Notes: generated by a model from the sequence alone, not told the origin. A stretch of 64,000 bases of DNA from Sphingomonas citri (GCF_019429485.1 NZ_JAHXZN010000001.1:1240001-1304000), one strand, 5' to 3'; shown: positions 32,504-42,718, counted from the first letter of the stretch. Numbers and translations are program-made.

Positions 32504-32938
32504 ATGGCCGAACTGACGTTGCACGAGCTGTCACGAAAGATGGCGAAGCTCGATTTCGCGATGCTGGCCACGCGATCCGCCGCGGGCGCGCTCACCGCGC
32601 GGCCGATGAGCAACAACGGCGACGTCGAATACCGGGGCGACAGCTATTTCTTCGCCATCGACGACTCGCGCAAGATCTCCGACATCCGCGCCGACCCCGC
32701 GGTGACGCTGAGCTACACCGGCGCCGTCGGGATGCTCGGCGGCCCGCCGCTGTTCGTCGCGGTCGAGGGACGGGCCTTGCTGATCGAGGACCAGGCGCAG
32801 TTCGAGGCGCATTGGACCAAGGACCTCGACCGCTATTTCCCGGAGGGCATCGACACACCGGGCATCGTCATGATCGTCGTCCGAGCGGACCGGATCCGCT
32901 ATTGGGACGGCGGCGATGAAGGCGAGATCGCCGTCTGA
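32504..32938 (+). CDS. General-stress FMN-binding split-barrel protein (pyridoxamine 5'-phosphate oxidase-like)
   Basis: Protein of 144 residues. The pattern MAKLDFAMLATRS, ALTARPMSNNG, YFFAIDDSRKISDIRADPAV and VEGRALLIED is that of the small pyridoxamine-phosphate-oxidase-related flavin split barrel found in bacterial general-stress proteins. It likely binds FMN or F420-like flavin; true PNPOx activity is unlikely for this short form. AGGGCAC precedes the start. It lies upstream of the catalase gene on the same strand, 170 bases away, so they may belong to the same stress response, although no EcfG-type promoter could be found in the gap. Confidence 0.85.
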   Translation: MAELTLHELSRKMAKLDFAMLATRSAAGALTARPMSNNGDVEYRGDSYFFAIDDSRKISDIRADPAVTLSYTGAVGMLGGPPLFVAVEGRALLIEDQAQFEAHWTKDLDRYFPEGIDTPGIVMIVVRADRIRYWDGGDEGEIAV

Positions 32939-33108
32939 GCCACGGCGCAGGGGCGGAAGACGCGCCGGCCGCAGCTGTTCGAGGCGTTGCAGCGGCTTGC
33001 CGCGCCCGCCGCCCTCGCGTCTCGCCGGCCGATCGTGCTGATTTAGATTATACATGTACCCGAGACCCGCGCTGATCCGTTCGCTCGCTTGATTCCCAAG
33101 GAGCTAAC

Positions 33109-35196
33109 ATGGCCGAGTCATTCTCACGCAGCGCCGGCGCAGGTGGCGAAACGCATCAGGTCGCCGACGATGCGCATCCTGTCCTCACCACCAATCACGG
33201 GACGCCGATCGCGGACAACCAGAACCAGCTGAAGGCCGGCCCGCGCGGGCCGGTGCTGCTGGAGGACGAGATATATCGCGAGAAGATCAATCATTTCGAC
33301 CACGAGCGCATCCCCGAGCGCATCGTCCACGCGCGCGGTTCTGCCGCCCACGGCTATTTCGAGTGCACGAAGAGCCTGGCCGACATCACCGTCGCCGACC
33401 TGTTCCAGAAGGAGGGCCAGCGCACCGAGGTGTTCACGCGCTTCTCCACCGTCGCCGGCGGCGCGGGGTCGGTCGATACGCCGCGCGACGTGCGGGGCTT
33501 CGCGGTGAAGTTCTACACTCGCCAGGGCAATTGGGACCTCGTCGGCAACAACATCCCCGTCTTCTTCATCCAGGACGCGATCAAGTTCCCCGACCTGATC
33601 CACGCCGCGAAGATGGAAGCCGATCGCGGCTATCCCCAGGCGGCGACCGCGCACGACACCTTCTGGGACTTCATCAGCCTGATGCCTGAATCGACCCACA
33701 TGATCATGTGGGCGATGTCGGACCGAACGCTGCCGCGGACCTTCGCCAACATGGAGGGGTTCGGCGTTCACACCTTCCGTTTCATCAACAAGGAAGGGAA
33801 AAGCACCTTCGTCAAGTTCCACTGGAAGCCCAAGGCGGGTCTCGCCTCGACGATCTGGGATGAGACGGTGAAGATCGCCGGCGCCGATCCCGACTTCCAG
33901 CGCCGCAACCTGTTCGAGAGCATCGATCGCGGTGACTTCCCGACCTGGGAGCTGGGCGTGCAGCTGTTCGACGAGGAGTTCGCCGACAGCCAGCCGTACG
34001 ACGTGCTCGACGCGACCAAGATCATCCCGGAAGAGGTCCTGCCCGTCACGATCGTAGGCAAGATGGTGCTCGATCGCTACCCCGACAATTTCTTCGCCGA
34101 GACCGAGCAGGCCGCGTTCGTCCCGAGCCATGTCGTCCCCGGCATCGGCTTCTCCAACGATCCACTGTTGCAGGGCAGGCTCTTCAGCTACACCGACACG
34201 CAGCTTTCGCGGCTCGGCTCGGTCAACTTCCACCAGCTGCCGATCAACGCTGCCAAGGGCCGCGCGGCGGCGGCGGGCTGCCCCTTCATGAACCAGCAGC
34301 GCGACGGCCACATGCAGATGGCGGTGCCGAAAGGCCGCGCCAACTACGAGCCCAACAGCCTGGCCCGAGCGGGCGAAGAAGCCGGCGCGCGCGAGGATCC
34401 GACCGCGGGTTACACCACCTTCCCGTCGCAGGAAGAAGGCCCGAAGCTGCGCGTCCGCCCGGAGAGCTTCGCCGACCATTACAGCCAGGCGCGCTTGTTC
34501 TTCCGCTCGATGGATCCGGCCGAGCAGGCGCATATCGCCTCGGCGCTGGTGTTCGAGCTGAGCAAGGTCAGCATCGAGCATATCCGCGTGGCGGTGATGG
34601 CCAATCTTCGCAACGTCGACGAGAGTCTCGCCAGCCGCGTCGCCGACGGACTCGCGATGGACCTGCCCCCCGCGTCGAAGACGGCCGCGCCGGTGCTCGA
34701 CATGGATCCCTCACCGGCGCTCCGCATCATTCGCGGTCCGCTCGAGAAGCACACGCTGGAGGGTCGCACCGTCGGCATCCTGATCGCGGACGGCACCGAC
34801 GCCGGCGAGCTCGACGCGGTGAAGACCGCGGTGAAGCAGGCCGGCGGCACGCCGATGACGATCGCGCCCAAAGTCGGGAAGGTGCCGCTCGCCGACGGCT
34901 CCGCCATCACCGCGGACGCGCAACTGTTCGGCCAGCCTTCCGTGACGGTGGACGCCTGCGCGGTGATCCTGGCCGAGGCTGCCTGTGCCAAGCTGCTCAA
35001 GGAGGGGGCGGCGGTACAATGGGTGATGGACGCGTTCGGTCACCTGAAAGCGATCGGCTACAACGCCGCTGCCAAGCCGCTGCTCGACAAGGCGGGCGTC
35101 GAGCCTGACGACGGTGTCACCGACCTGGCCGGCTTCGTCGAGGCGGCGAAGAAGCGCTACTGGGATCGGGAGCCCAGCGTCCGGACGCTGGCGTGA
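33109..35196 (+). CDS. katE: Large-subunit catalase HPII (KatE type)
   Basis: Monofunctional haem catalase of 695 residues breaking down hydrogen peroxide. The catalytic His74 sits in [14 protein letters not shown], the conserved Asn in [13 protein letters not shown], and the proximal haem ligand Tyr361 in [13 protein letters not shown]. The C-terminal 150 residues (from about 545, [16 protein letters not shown]) form the extra flavodoxin/DJ-1-like domain that marks clade 2 large catalases. The start is firm: AAGGAG lies five bases before the ATG. A strong hairpin follows the stop. Large catalases of this class are usually expressed in stationary phase or general stress. Confidence 0.96.
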   Translation: MAESFSRSAGAGGETHQVADDAHPVLTTNHGTPIADNQNQLKAGPRGPVLLEDEIYREKINHFDHERIPERIVHARGSAAHGYFECTKSLADITVADLFQKEGQRTEVFTRFSTVAGGAGSVDTPRDVRGFAVKFYTRQGNWDLVGNNIPVFFIQDAIKFPDLIHAAKMEADRGYPQAATAHDTFWDFISLMPESTHMIMWAMSDRTLPRTFANMEGFGVHTFRFINKEGKSTFVKFHWKPKAGLASTIWDETVKIAGADPDFQRRNLFESIDRGDFPTWELGVQLFDEEFADSQPYDVLDATKIIPEEVLPVTIVGKMVLDRYPDNFFAETEQAAFVPSHVVPGIGFSNDPLLQGRLFSYTDTQLSRLGSVNFHQLPINAAKGRAAAAGCPFMNQQRDGHMQMAVPKGRANYEPNSLARAGEEAGAREDPTAGYTTFPSQEEGPKLRVRPESFADHYSQARLFFRSMDPAEQAHIASALVFELSKVSIEHIRVAVMANLRNVDESLASRVADGLAMDLPPASKTAAPVLDMDPSPALRIIRGPLEKHTLEGRTVGILIADGTDAGELDAVKTAVKQAGGTPMTIAPKVGKVPLADGSAITADAQLFGQPSVTVDACAVILAEAACAKLLKEGAAVQWVMDAFGHLKAIGYNAAAKPLLDKAGVEPDDGVTDLAGFVEAAKKRYWDREPSVRTLA

Positions 35197-35201
35197 TCGA
35201 C

Positions 35202-35238
35202 GCCGCGGCTGGTCCTGTCCCGCGGGACCAGCCGCGGC
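35202..35238 (+). terminator. Strong hairpin downstream of katE
   Basis: GCCGCGGCTGGTCC (35202-35215) pairs perfectly with GGACCAGCCGCGGC (35225-35238) around a nine-base loop, starting five bases after the catalase stop codon. The stem is 14 bases. CACCTTT follows within ten bases instead of a true T-tract. Position and stem make intrinsic termination likely. Confidence 0.7.
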
Positions 35239-35337
35239 GCCGCACCTTTCGGGCGCGCGTGTCGCCTATTCACCTCGTCGCCACGTCAGCCGGTCGGTTC
35301 CCGGGCTCGCGACAGCGGACCACGCGAGCGCGGGCCG

Positions 35338-35574
35338 TCATCCGTGATGTTGCAGCAGGCCTGGCGTCATCGACTCGCTGGTCATGGCGAAAACCTCCGC
35401 ACCGCCCTCGCTCGACAAGGTCAGCGCCTGATCGGTTGCCTGATCCGCGAACAGACCGATGCGGCTGGCAGCAAGGATCACGGCGAGACGTGCGCCGTCA
35501 TCACTCGCCCGCGCGAAGCGGACCGAGGCCATGACGCGATCGTTGACCCTGTGCTCCAGTCTGTAACTCGGCAT
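35338..35574 (-). CDS. Small hypothetical protein, 78 residues
   Basis: The frame encodes MPSYRLEHRVNDRVMASVRF followed by an Ala-rich helix and a Ser/Gly-rich tail. Codon use is moderately GC-ending. A GGGGGGAT stretch about five bases before the ATG could act as ribosome site. No domain is recognised; the N-terminal strand pattern resembles small alphaproteobacterial DUF proteins with a short beta hairpin, but I cannot name a family. It is a lone gene between katE and the two-component genes. Confidence 0.5.
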   Translation of the reverse strand: MPSYRLEHRVNDRVMASVRFARASDDGARLAVILAASRIGLFADQATDQALTLSSEGGAEVFAMTSESMTPGLLQHHG

Positions 35575-35847
35575 CGATTATCCCCCCGATCGCGTCTTCT
35601 CATCTGCCGGCGCGCATCCCGCTTCACCGCTCCTCGATGGCCCGCGAGACAGTAGCGATCCGTTCCCCGCGCTGGCTCACCCGCGCTACCTGATCGAACC
35701 ATCGGCGGGCGACCAGGTCGCTGCGATCCGGCGCTTGCCGCGATGCGGTCTACGAAGACCAGCTTACCTGAACCTTACGCGGCGACGGCCGTCGACTCGA
35801 CATCTACCGGGGAGCGCCGTCGTTCTGACTCACTCACCCCGCTCCTT

Positions 35848-37203
35848 CTACCGAGAATCGTTCGGCTCGGGCATCGCGAAGCGGAAGCGCGTCTGCCCGG
35901 GGCGGGACACCAGCTCGACGTGGCCGCCATGGATGCTCGCGACCCGCGCCACGATGGCGAGGCCGAGCCCGGCACCACCTCCCGCCCCGCGCTCGCGCCG
36001 CCAGAAGCGCTGGAAGACGGCGTCCTGCTGATGCGGCGCGATCCCGGGGCCATCATCGGTGACGCTGACGTCACCCGCCGAGCTTACCTCGACCGTGACG
36101 CTCGTGCCCGACGGCGTGTGCTGAACCGCATTCTCCACGAGCGCGCCCAGCGCGCGCGCCAGGAAGCTGGCATGCCCGGAGACCATGACGGGAGCTGCCG
36201 GCCGGTCGAGCGCGATCGCGTGACCGCGCCGGTACGCCAGCGGCGCGATCGCCGCGACCGTCTGCTCGGCCAAAGCGGCGAGGTCGACCGGTGCGTTTGG
36301 CACGCGCGCGAGCGAGTCGAGCTCCGCGATCTCCAATAGCTGCGCGACGATCTGCCCCAGAGCGTCGAGGTCGCGCTTGAGCGCGGCGCCGAGCGCGGGA
36401 TCGCTCACCTGCTCGGCGCGAATACGCGCGAGCGTGATGGGGGTCCGCAGCTCGTGCGCGGCGTCGGCGGTGAAGGCGCGCTGCGTGTCCAGGCTCTCCG
36501 TCAAGCGGTCGAGCGCGTCGTTGACCGCCTCGGCGAGCGGGCGCACCTCGGCGGGCAGATCGGCCGCGGCGAGCCGCACGTCGGGTCGCGCCGGACCGAC
36601 CGTGCGCACCAGTGCCGAGGCGCGACGGACCGGGCGGAGCGCACGTCGCACGATCAGCGCGTCCACGCCGAGCAGCAGCACCAGCAGTGGCAGCACCACC
36701 AGCGCGGCGTGAGCGAGGAACTGCTGGATCACGTCGTCGACGACGTTGGCGGGATGGTCGAGGTTCTGCACCGCGACGATCCAGTGGCGCTCGCCGCCGA
36801 GCGTCACCGGCACGCTCAGCGCGGCGTAGAAGGCACGCCGGGAGCGCCGCGTCAGATAGCGTTCGCCGTCCCCGCGCGCGATCCGGAGCGCGGGGCGCAG
36901 CGCCGCGGGCAGCCGGTCCAGCACCACCGTGCCGCGCGCATCGACCACCGCATAGCCCAGACCCGCCGCCTCCAGCCGCGTACGGTCCCCCGGGCTCGCC
37001 GGGGCCGACGCGCCTGCCGCGCGTGCCGCGACCTGGTCGCGCACAGCCAGCGCCTCCGACCGCAGCGTCTGCCGCTCGAAGCGGTCGGCGGTGGCGTTGA
37101 GGAACAGGTAGACGCTCGCCGATGCCGCCAGCGCGGTGAGCAGCACCGCCGCCGCGTGCCACCACAGGATGCGCGCGAGCAGCGAGCGCCGCGGGCGTCT
37201 CAC
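35848..37203 (-). CDS. Sensor histidine kinase
   Basis: Membrane kinase of 451 residues. TM1 at about 13-35, a periplasmic sensor domain of about 125 residues, TM2 at about 163-185, a HAMP-like linker (RRALRPVRRASALVR), the phospho-acceptor His250 in FTADAAHELRTPITLAR, the N-box in LGALVENAVQHTPSG, the G1 box DDGPGIAP and the G2 box GAGLGLAIVARVA. This is the EnvZ/QseC-like OmpR-partner class. Its start overlaps the stop of the response regulator gene by four bases, so the two are co-translated with the regulator first. The stimulus is unknown. The closest downstream neighbours concern the envelope. Confidence 0.93.
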   Translation of the reverse strand: MRRPRRSLLARILWWHAAAVLLTALAASASVYLFLNATADRFERQTLRSEALAVRDQVAARAAGASAPASPGDRTRLEAAGLGYAVVDARGTVVLDRLPAALRPALRIARGDGERYLTRRSRRAFYAALSVPVTLGGERHWIVAVQNLDHPANVVDDVIQQFLAHAALVVLPLLVLLLGVDALIVRRALRPVRRASALVRTVGPARPDVRLAAADLPAEVRPLAEAVNDALDRLTESLDTQRAFTADAAHELRTPITLARIRAEQVSDPALGAALKRDLDALGQIVAQLLEIAELDSLARVPNAPVDLAALAEQTVAAIAPLAYRRGHAIALDRPAAPVMVSGHASFLARALGALVENAVQHTPSGTSVTVEVSSAGDVSVTDDGPGIAPHQQDAVFQRFWRRERGAGGGAGLGLAIVARVASIHGGHVELVSRPGQTRFRFAMPEPNDSR

Positions 37204-37889
37204 GCCCCCGTCTCGGCCAACATGTAGCCGACGCCGCGCACGGTCACGATCTGCGCGCTGGCGCCCGCCTCGGCGAGGCGGCGGCGCAGCCGATGGACGC
37301 AGACCTCCAGCGCGTTCGAGCCGAGCGTCTCCTCCATGCCGAACAGCTGCGCCTCGATCTGCGCCTTGGCGACGACGCGCTCGCGCCGCTGGATCAGCAG
37401 CTCAAACAGCGCGAGCTCACGCGCGAACAGGACCGCCGGACGCCCGGCGACGCGCACCTCCCGGGTGGCGGGATCGAAGCGCAGATTGCCGCACGCGATC
37501 GGACGATCGGCCACCAGTCCGCTGCGCCGCAGCAGCGCCTGGACGCGCGCGACCAGCTCCTCCGGCGCGAACGGCTTCACCAGATAGTCGTCGCCTCCCG
37601 CTGCCAGCCCGGCGACGCGATCCTCGACGCTGCCGCGCGCGGTGAGCAGGATCACGGGAATGGTGTCGCCGCGCGCGCGCAGCTGCCGCGCCACCTCGCG
37701 GCCGTCGCCGTCGGGCAGGCCGACGTCGAGCACCACCCCGGCATAGCTGCCGAGCTCCAGCATCAGCAGTGCGTCCTCGGCGGTGCCGGCATGGTCGCTC
37801 GCGAACCCCGCCTCCGCCAGCAGCCGGCGCAGCAGCGCGACCAGCTCGTTATGATCCTCGACGATCAGCAGCCGCACGCGCGCCCCCAC
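37200..37889 (-). CDS. OmpR/PhoB-family response regulator
   Basis: DNA-binding regulator of 229 residues. Receiver domain with the acidic pair in LLIVEDHNE, phospho-acceptor Asp55 in VVLDVGLPDGDG, the Thr in LLTARG and the Lys in DYLVKPF. A winged-helix output domain (about 130-225) includes LALFELLIQRRERVVAK, SNALEVCVHRLRRRL and VRGVGYML. It is paired with the histidine kinase by an ATGA overlap, and is divergent from the glycosyltransferase gene with an 87-base gap, which it might control. Confidence 0.94.
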   Translation of the reverse strand: MGARVRLLIVEDHNELVALLRRLLAEAGFASDHAGTAEDALLMLELGSYAGVVLDVGLPDGDGREVARQLRARGDTIPVILLTARGSVEDRVAGLAAGGDDYLVKPFAPEELVARVQALLRRSGLVADRPIACGNLRFDPATREVRVAGRPAVLFARELALFELLIQRRERVVAKAQIEAQLFGMEETLGSNALEVCVHRLRRRLAEAGASAQIVTVRGVGYMLAETGA

Positions 37890-37976
37890 CGATCCGCCGT
37901 AAGGCTGGCGTAAGCCGCCCGGCCTAGCCCGCGCCGGAGCGACGCAGCCCCCGCGCCGCGACCGAAGAGATCAACC

Positions 37977-39182
37977 ATGGCCACCATCGTCACCCGGGTG
38001 CGCGACCGCGCTCCCGCTCCTGTCCCCGCGCCTGCCTCGACGCGTCCGCCACGGATCGCGCTGTTCTCGGGCAATTACAATTATGTTCGCGACGGCGCCA
38101 ACCGCGCGCTCAATCGCCTGGTCGGCGACCTGGAGCAACGCGGTGCGCACGTGCGGGTCTATTCCCCTACCGCGCGCGAACCCGCCTTCGCTGCGGCCGG
38201 AACGCTCGTCTCCGTCCCCTCGGTGAGCCTGCCGGGACGGGGGGAATATCGGCTCGGCCTCGGCCTGCCGCGCGGCGTCCGCGCCGACCTGCGCCGCTTC
38301 GCGCCCGATCTTATCCACGTCTCCGCTCCCGATTGGACTGGCGCCGCCGCGCAGCGCTTCGCGCAGGCCGAGCGCCTGCCGCTGGTCGCCAGCCTGCACA
38401 CCCGCTTCGAGACCTATGCCGCTTTCTACGGCGCCGGTCTGATCCGGCCGCTGCTCGAGCGCCATCTCGAGCGCTTCTACGCGCGCTGCGACCGGGTGCT
38501 GGTGCCCACGCTGCCGATCCTGGAGGAGTTCGTCGCCGCCGGTGCGGGCGCGCGCGCGCGGCTGTGGAGCCGCGGCGTCGATCGCGCGCAGTTCGATCCG
38601 GCGCGCCGTGATCTGGGCTGGCGCCGCGCGCACGGCATCGCCGACGATGCCTGCGCGATACTCTTCTTCGGGCGGCTGGTGCGCGAGAAAGGCGTCGCCG
38701 ATTACGCTCAGGTGATCGAGGCGCTGGCGACCGCCGGAGTCGCGGTGCGGCCGCTCGTGGTCGGCGACGGACCCGAGTTGGCTGCCCTGCGCCGCCGCCT
38801 GCCGCAGGCGGTGACGACTGGTCACCTGGCCGGCGCCGAACTCGGCCGCGCGGTGGCGAGCGCCGACATCTTCTTCAATCCCAGCGTCACCGAGGCGTTC
38901 GGCAACGTCACGCTGGAGGCGATGGCGGCCGGGCTGCCGATCGTCAGCGTCGACGTGGCGAGCGCGCGCGCGCTGCTCGGCGACGACGGTCTCTACTATC
39001 GCCGCGGCGATCTCGCCGGCGCGACCGAGGCGCTGGCGCGGCTGACGATGTTTCCCGATCGCCGGCGTCTGCTCGGCCGCCGCGTCCGCGTCGCGAGCGC
39101 CGGCTGGAGCTGGGAACGCGCCAGCGCGATGGTCTGGGACACCTATCACGAGCTGCTCGCCGAGCGCGGGGATGGCCGATGA
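37977..39182 (+). CDS. GT4-family glycosyltransferase
   Basis: Cytoplasmic GT-B transferase of 401 residues. The N-terminal half contains RIALFSGNYNYVRDGANRAL (Gly-rich acceptor loop) and LHTRFETYAAFYG; the C-terminal half has ILFFGRLVREKGVADYAQV, VVGDGPELAAL and the EX7E motif in FFNPSVTEAFGNVTLEAMA. This resembles enzymes that add mannose or glucose to phosphatidylinositol- or diacylglycerol-type acceptors (PimB/Agt-like), but the substrate cannot be read from sequence. The next gene starts inside its stop (ATGA). The pair is divergent from the two-component regulator. Confidence 0.88.
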   Translation: MATIVTRVRDRAPAPVPAPASTRPPRIALFSGNYNYVRDGANRALNRLVGDLEQRGAHVRVYSPTAREPAFAAAGTLVSVPSVSLPGRGEYRLGLGLPRGVRADLRRFAPDLIHVSAPDWTGAAAQRFAQAERLPLVASLHTRFETYAAFYGAGLIRPLLERHLERFYARCDRVLVPTLPILEEFVAAGAGARARLWSRGVDRAQFDPARRDLGWRRAHGIADDACAILFFGRLVREKGVADYAQVIEALATAGVAVRPLVVGDGPELAALRRRLPQAVTTGHLAGAELGRAVASADIFFNPSVTEAFGNVTLEAMAAGLPIVSVDVASARALLGDDGLYYRRGDLAGATEALARLTMFPDRRRLLGRRVRVASAGWSWERASAMVWDTYHELLAERGDGR

Positions 39183-39880
39183 GGCGCGCCGTCGCGCTCG
39201 TCGTGCCGCTGCTCGCCTGCGCTCCGGCAGCGGCGCAGGAGGCACCCGATATCGCCGAGCCGATGGTGTTCGATCTCGTCCGCCCGCTCGGCGCCAGACG
39301 CGGCGAGCTCGAGGTCAACACGCTGGCGCAGCGCGACCTCTCCGGTCCGTCGCCGGTCGTGGGATGGGCGCCCGAGGTGGAACTGGCGGTCGCCGACGGC
39401 TTCGCGTTGGAGCTGGAGCTGCCGTTCGAGAACCGGCGCCTCACCGACCTGAAGCTGGGCGTCCAGGGCACGTTCGGCCTGCTCGACGGCGGCCGTGGCA
39501 TCCACGGCGTCCAGTACCTCGGCCTGTGGAACCGCGAACATCGCCGCTGGGAGAGCTCGCTGCTCTACGTGATCGGCTATCGCTTCGGCGCACGCGTGAG
39601 CACGCTCAGCATGGTCGGGATCGGCGACGTCGGCGCGGCGGGAGCAGCCGAGCGGGCTCTCCTGGTCAATCACACCAGCTTCTACGCCGCGGGGGATGAC
39701 ACCACGGTTGGAATCGAGATCAACGTGCGCGCGGGTCGCGAGCGATCGACGCTGATCATGCCGCAGCTGCACCAGGCGCTGTCGCCGCGGCTCGAGGTGC
39801 AGGCCGGGCTGGGGGCCCGGCGCGAGACGGGCGATGCCTGGCGCCCGCGCGCGGGCATCCGCCTCGTCCGCTCCCTGTGA
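39179..39880 (+). CDS. Exported hypothetical protein, possible outer-membrane beta-barrel
   Basis: Protein of 233 residues with a signal peptide (MRRAVALVVPLLACAPAAAQ). The mature part is rich in alternating hydrophobic strands (VEVELAVADGFALELELPF-like patterns) and ends LVRSL, which suggests an outer-membrane or periplasmic beta structure. I recognise no named family. It is co-translated with the GT4 gene (ATGA overlap), so it may act with the glycolipid or glycan that enzyme makes. Confidence 0.75.
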   Translation: MRRAVALVVPLLACAPAAAQEAPDIAEPMVFDLVRPLGARRGELEVNTLAQRDLSGPSPVVGWAPEVELAVADGFALELELPFENRRLTDLKLGVQGTFGLLDGGRGIHGVQYLGLWNREHRRWESSLLYVIGYRFGARVSTLSMVGIGDVGAAGAAERALLVNHTSFYAAGDDTTVGIEINVRAGRERSTLIMPQLHQALSPRLEVQAGLGARRETGDAWRPRAGIRLVRSL

Positions 39881-39913
39881 CGTGCGGGATCCGCGCACGC
39901 GCTGAGGCCCCGA

Positions 39914-41821
39914 CTAGCCGAGCCGCCAGCGTTCGAGCTGAGCGACGACGTCCGCCTTCACCTGTTCGACGGTGAGATCGGTGAGGTCGCGCGCACGCGT
40001 GCCCACGCTGCTCTGCGCGGCGAGGAACCACGCCACGCTGCGGCGCGCCTCCGACGCCTCCAGCGCGGTGTAGGCGGCGAGCGGCCGTGACCGGGGCGTA
40101 AGGCGATAACTGAAGGCGCGCTGGGTATCGGCGCCGACTGACAAGGCGATCGCGTCCTCGGTCAGCACGAGCTCGCTATCGGTCCAGCCTTCCTCCCGCA
40201 GCGCCTCGTACACCGATCGGAGCGCGGGTTCGCCGGTGTCGCGCAGCTGTCGCAGGATGTCGTCGCGGCGGGCCGGCACCAGCAGTCGCCTGAGCCGCTC
40301 GCCGACCGCCGGCGCCGCGTCGGAGAGCGTGATGCCGGCGAGATCGGCGTTGGTCTGCCGGATCAGCCCGATCGCCAGCATCAGCATGATGAAGCAGAAC
40401 GGCAGCGCCGCGAGCAGCGTCGCCGCCTGGAGCGCGCCGAGGCCGCCGGCGATCAGCAGAAGCGCCGCGGTCACGCCCAGCAGCACGCACCAGTAGATCC
40501 GCTGCCACCGCGGCGTGTCTTCCGCGCCGCCCGAGGCGAGCGTATCGATCACCAGCGCCCCCGAGTCCGCCGAGGTGACGAAGAAGACCGCCACCAGCGC
40601 GATCGCCAGCGTCGAGGTGAACCCCGCCGCGGGCAGATACTCCAGGAATTTGAACAGCGCGGTCGAGAGATCGGCCTGGACCGCGCGCGCGATGCCGCCG
40701 TGTGCGACGCCGAGGTCGAGCGCGATCGCGGTGTTGCCGAAGACTGTCATCCACAGGAAGGTGAAGGCGGTCGGCACGAACAGCACGCCGATGACGAACT
40801 CGCGGATCGTGCGTCCGCGCGAGATGCGCGCGATGAACATGCCGACGAACGGCGACCAGGCGATCCACCACGCCCAGTAGAACAGCGTCCAGTCCGCCAT
40901 CCACGCGCGCGGCTCATAGGCGTAGAGCGTGAAGGTGCGCATCACGAGATGGTCGAGGTAGAGGCCGAAGTTCTGCACCAGCGCGCGCAGCAGGAACAGC
41001 GTCGGCCCGAGCGCCAGAACGAACAGCATCAGCAGCACGGCCATGGCCAGGTTCAGCTCGGACAGACGGCGGATGCCGCGGTCCGCGCCGCTCAGCACCG
41101 ACAGCGTCGCCGCGCCCATGACCACGACGATGATCGCGATCTTGGTGCTCACGCCGTCGGCCACGCCGTAGTTATAAGCCAGCCCGGCGGTCATCTGCGA
41201 GACACCGAAGCCGAGCGAGGTGGCGATGCCGAACACCGTGCCGCACACCGCGAAGATGTCGATCGCGTCGCCTAGCGGCCCGTCGATGCGCCTGCCCAGT
41301 AGCGGCGACAGCCCCGACCGGAGCGTCAGCGGCAAGTCCTTGCGGTAAGAGAAATAGGCCAGGCTGAGACCGACCAGCGCGTAGATCGCCCAGGCGTGGA
41401 CGCCGTAATGGTGGAAGGTGATCGCCATCGCCTCGCGCGCGGCGCCGATCGTCCCGCTCTCGGCCTCCGGCGGCGAGATGTAATGCTGGATCGGCTCGGC
41501 GACCGCGAAATACATCAGGCCGATGCCCATGCCCGCGGCGAACAGCATCGCCAGCCAGGACACATAGGGGAAATCGGGCTCGGCGTCGTCGGGGCCGAGC
41601 TTCAGCCTGCCCGCGGGACCGAAACCGAGCAGGACGACGACGACGAGGAAGAACGCCACCGCGGCGATGTAGAACCAGCCGAACGTATCGATCGCCCAGG
41701 CCTGCGCGGCCTTGAAGGCGTGATCGGCACTGCCCGGCACCGCGATGGTGGTGAGGAGCAGCGCGGCGATGATCGCGGACGCGCCCCAGAAGACGCGGGG
41801 ATTGATATGGCGGGCTGTCAT
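39914..41821 (-). CDS. BCCT-family transporter (betaine/carnitine/choline type)
   Basis: Inner-membrane transporter of 635 residues with twelve predicted segments. The family signatures are AAGMGIGLMYFAVAEP in segment 3 and the Trp-rich DWTLFYWAWWIAWSPFVGMF followed by IARISRGRTIREF in segment 8. The GMGIG form is typical of betaine-type porters. A cytoplasmic C-terminal domain of about 120 residues (from RLLVPARRDDILRQL) is longer than in minimal family members and could sense osmotic state. No osmoprotectant-synthesis gene is nearby. It is followed on the same strand by nothing close, and lies 51 bases after the uppP stop. Confidence 0.93.
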   Translation of the reverse strand: MTARHINPRVFWGASAIIAALLLTTIAVPGSADHAFKAAQAWAIDTFGWFYIAAVAFFLVVVVLLGFGPAGRLKLGPDDAEPDFPYVSWLAMLFAAGMGIGLMYFAVAEPIQHYISPPEAESGTIGAAREAMAITFHHYGVHAWAIYALVGLSLAYFSYRKDLPLTLRSGLSPLLGRRIDGPLGDAIDIFAVCGTVFGIATSLGFGVSQMTAGLAYNYGVADGVSTKIAIIVVVMGAATLSVLSGADRGIRRLSELNLAMAVLLMLFVLALGPTLFLLRALVQNFGLYLDHLVMRTFTLYAYEPRAWMADWTLFYWAWWIAWSPFVGMFIARISRGRTIREFVIGVLFVPTAFTFLWMTVFGNTAIALDLGVAHGGIARAVQADLSTALFKFLEYLPAAGFTSTLAIALVAVFFVTSADSGALVIDTLASGGAEDTPRWQRIYWCVLLGVTAALLLIAGGLGALQAATLLAALPFCFIMLMLAIGLIRQTNADLAGITLSDAAPAVGERLRRLLVPARRDDILRQLRDTGEPALRSVYEALREEGWTDSELVLTEDAIALSVGADTQRAFSYRLTPRSRPLAAYTALEASEARRSVAWFLAAQSSVGTRARDLTDLTVEQVKADVVAQLERWRLG

Positions 41822-41872
41822 CCCGGCGCTTTAACCTAGATCGCGATCGATGACGACCGGGCCCCACCCGCC

Positions 41873-42718
41873 TCAGCGCGCCGCGATAGTGCCGCTCGCC
41901 AGCAGCGCCAGCACGGTCGCGCCGACGGCGAGCCGGTACACGACGAACGGCAGGAAGCTGCGGGTCCGAAGCAGGCGGAGGAAGGCGACGATCACGCCAT
42001 AGCCGACGATGAACGCGATAACGGTCGCGAGCAGCGTCGGCCCGGCGTCGATCGGGTTCGCCTTGCCCCAGCTGTCGGCCAGCTCGAACACGCCCGAGGC
42101 GAGCACCGCCGGGATCGCGAGCAGGAAGGAATAGCGCGCCGCCGCCTCGCGCGTGTAGCCGAGCAGCAGCGCCGCGCTGATGGTGCCGCCCGAGCGCGAC
42201 ACGCCGGGCACCAGCGCGAGCGCCTGGGCGAGGCCGAGCAACAGACCGTGGCGCCAGCCGAGCCGCTCGAGCGACCGGCGGCGCGCGCCCAAGCGGTCGG
42301 CCAGTCCGAGCACCAGTCCGAAGCCGATGAGCATGGTCGCGGTCACGTGCAGGTCGCGCAGATTGCCCTCGATCTGATGCTTGAGCGCGAGCCCGAGCAG
42401 CGCGATCGGCAGCGTGCCGAGCAGGATCAGCCAGCCGAGCCGCGCGTCGGGCGACGATGCCGCGCGCGGTCGTGCCAGCGCGCCGCACCACGCCACCGCG
42501 ATCCGCCAGATGTCGCGGCGGAAGTAGAGCAGCACCGCGGCCTCGGTCCCGATCTGCGTGATCGCGGTGAAGGCCGCGCCGGGGTCACCGCCCGAGGGGA
42601 GCAGCGCGCCGGCGATGCGCACGTGCGCGCTGGACGAGACCGGCAGGAACTCGGTCAGTCCCTGCACCAGGCCGAGAAAGGCGGCCTCCAACCAGCGCGC
42701 GCCGTCGGTGGTGATCAT
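41873..42718 (-). CDS. uppP: Undecaprenyl-diphosphatase
   Basis: Membrane phosphatase of 281 residues recycling undecaprenyl pyrophosphate for peptidoglycan and other envelope polymers. The signatures QGLTEFLPVSSSAH (residues 19-32) and LVPGVSRSGGT carry the catalytic acidic, Ser and Arg residues. About eight membrane segments. The ATG at 42718 was chosen because the protein then begins at the normal family N-terminus; the longer open frame upstream overlaps the next gene. It shares four bases with the UPF0104 gene (ATGA), so the two are co-translated. Confidence 0.95.
   Translation of the reverse strand: MITTDGARWLEAAFLGLVQGLTEFLPVSSSAHVRIAGALLPSGGDPGAAFTAITQIGTEAAVLLYFRRDIWRIAVAWCGALARPRAASSPDARLGWLILLGTLPIALLGLALKHQIEGNLRDLHVTATMLIGFGLVLGLADRLGARRRSLERLGWRHGLLLGLAQALALVPGVSRSGGTISAALLLGYTREAAARYSFLLAIPAVLASGVFELADSWGKANPIDAGPTLLATVIAFIVGYGVIVAFLRLLRTRSFLPFVVYRLAVGATVLALLASGTIAAR

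Noticed and set aside
32939..33108. EcfG (general stress) promoter before katE
   Set aside because: No GGAAC with a correctly spaced GTT was found in the gap; TATACA near 33049 is a possible -10 but lacks a -35.
35575..35660. GGAAC at about 35650 (minus strand) as an EcfG promoter of the small gene at 35574
   Set aside because: The expected -10 sequence at 16-17 bases distance is not there.
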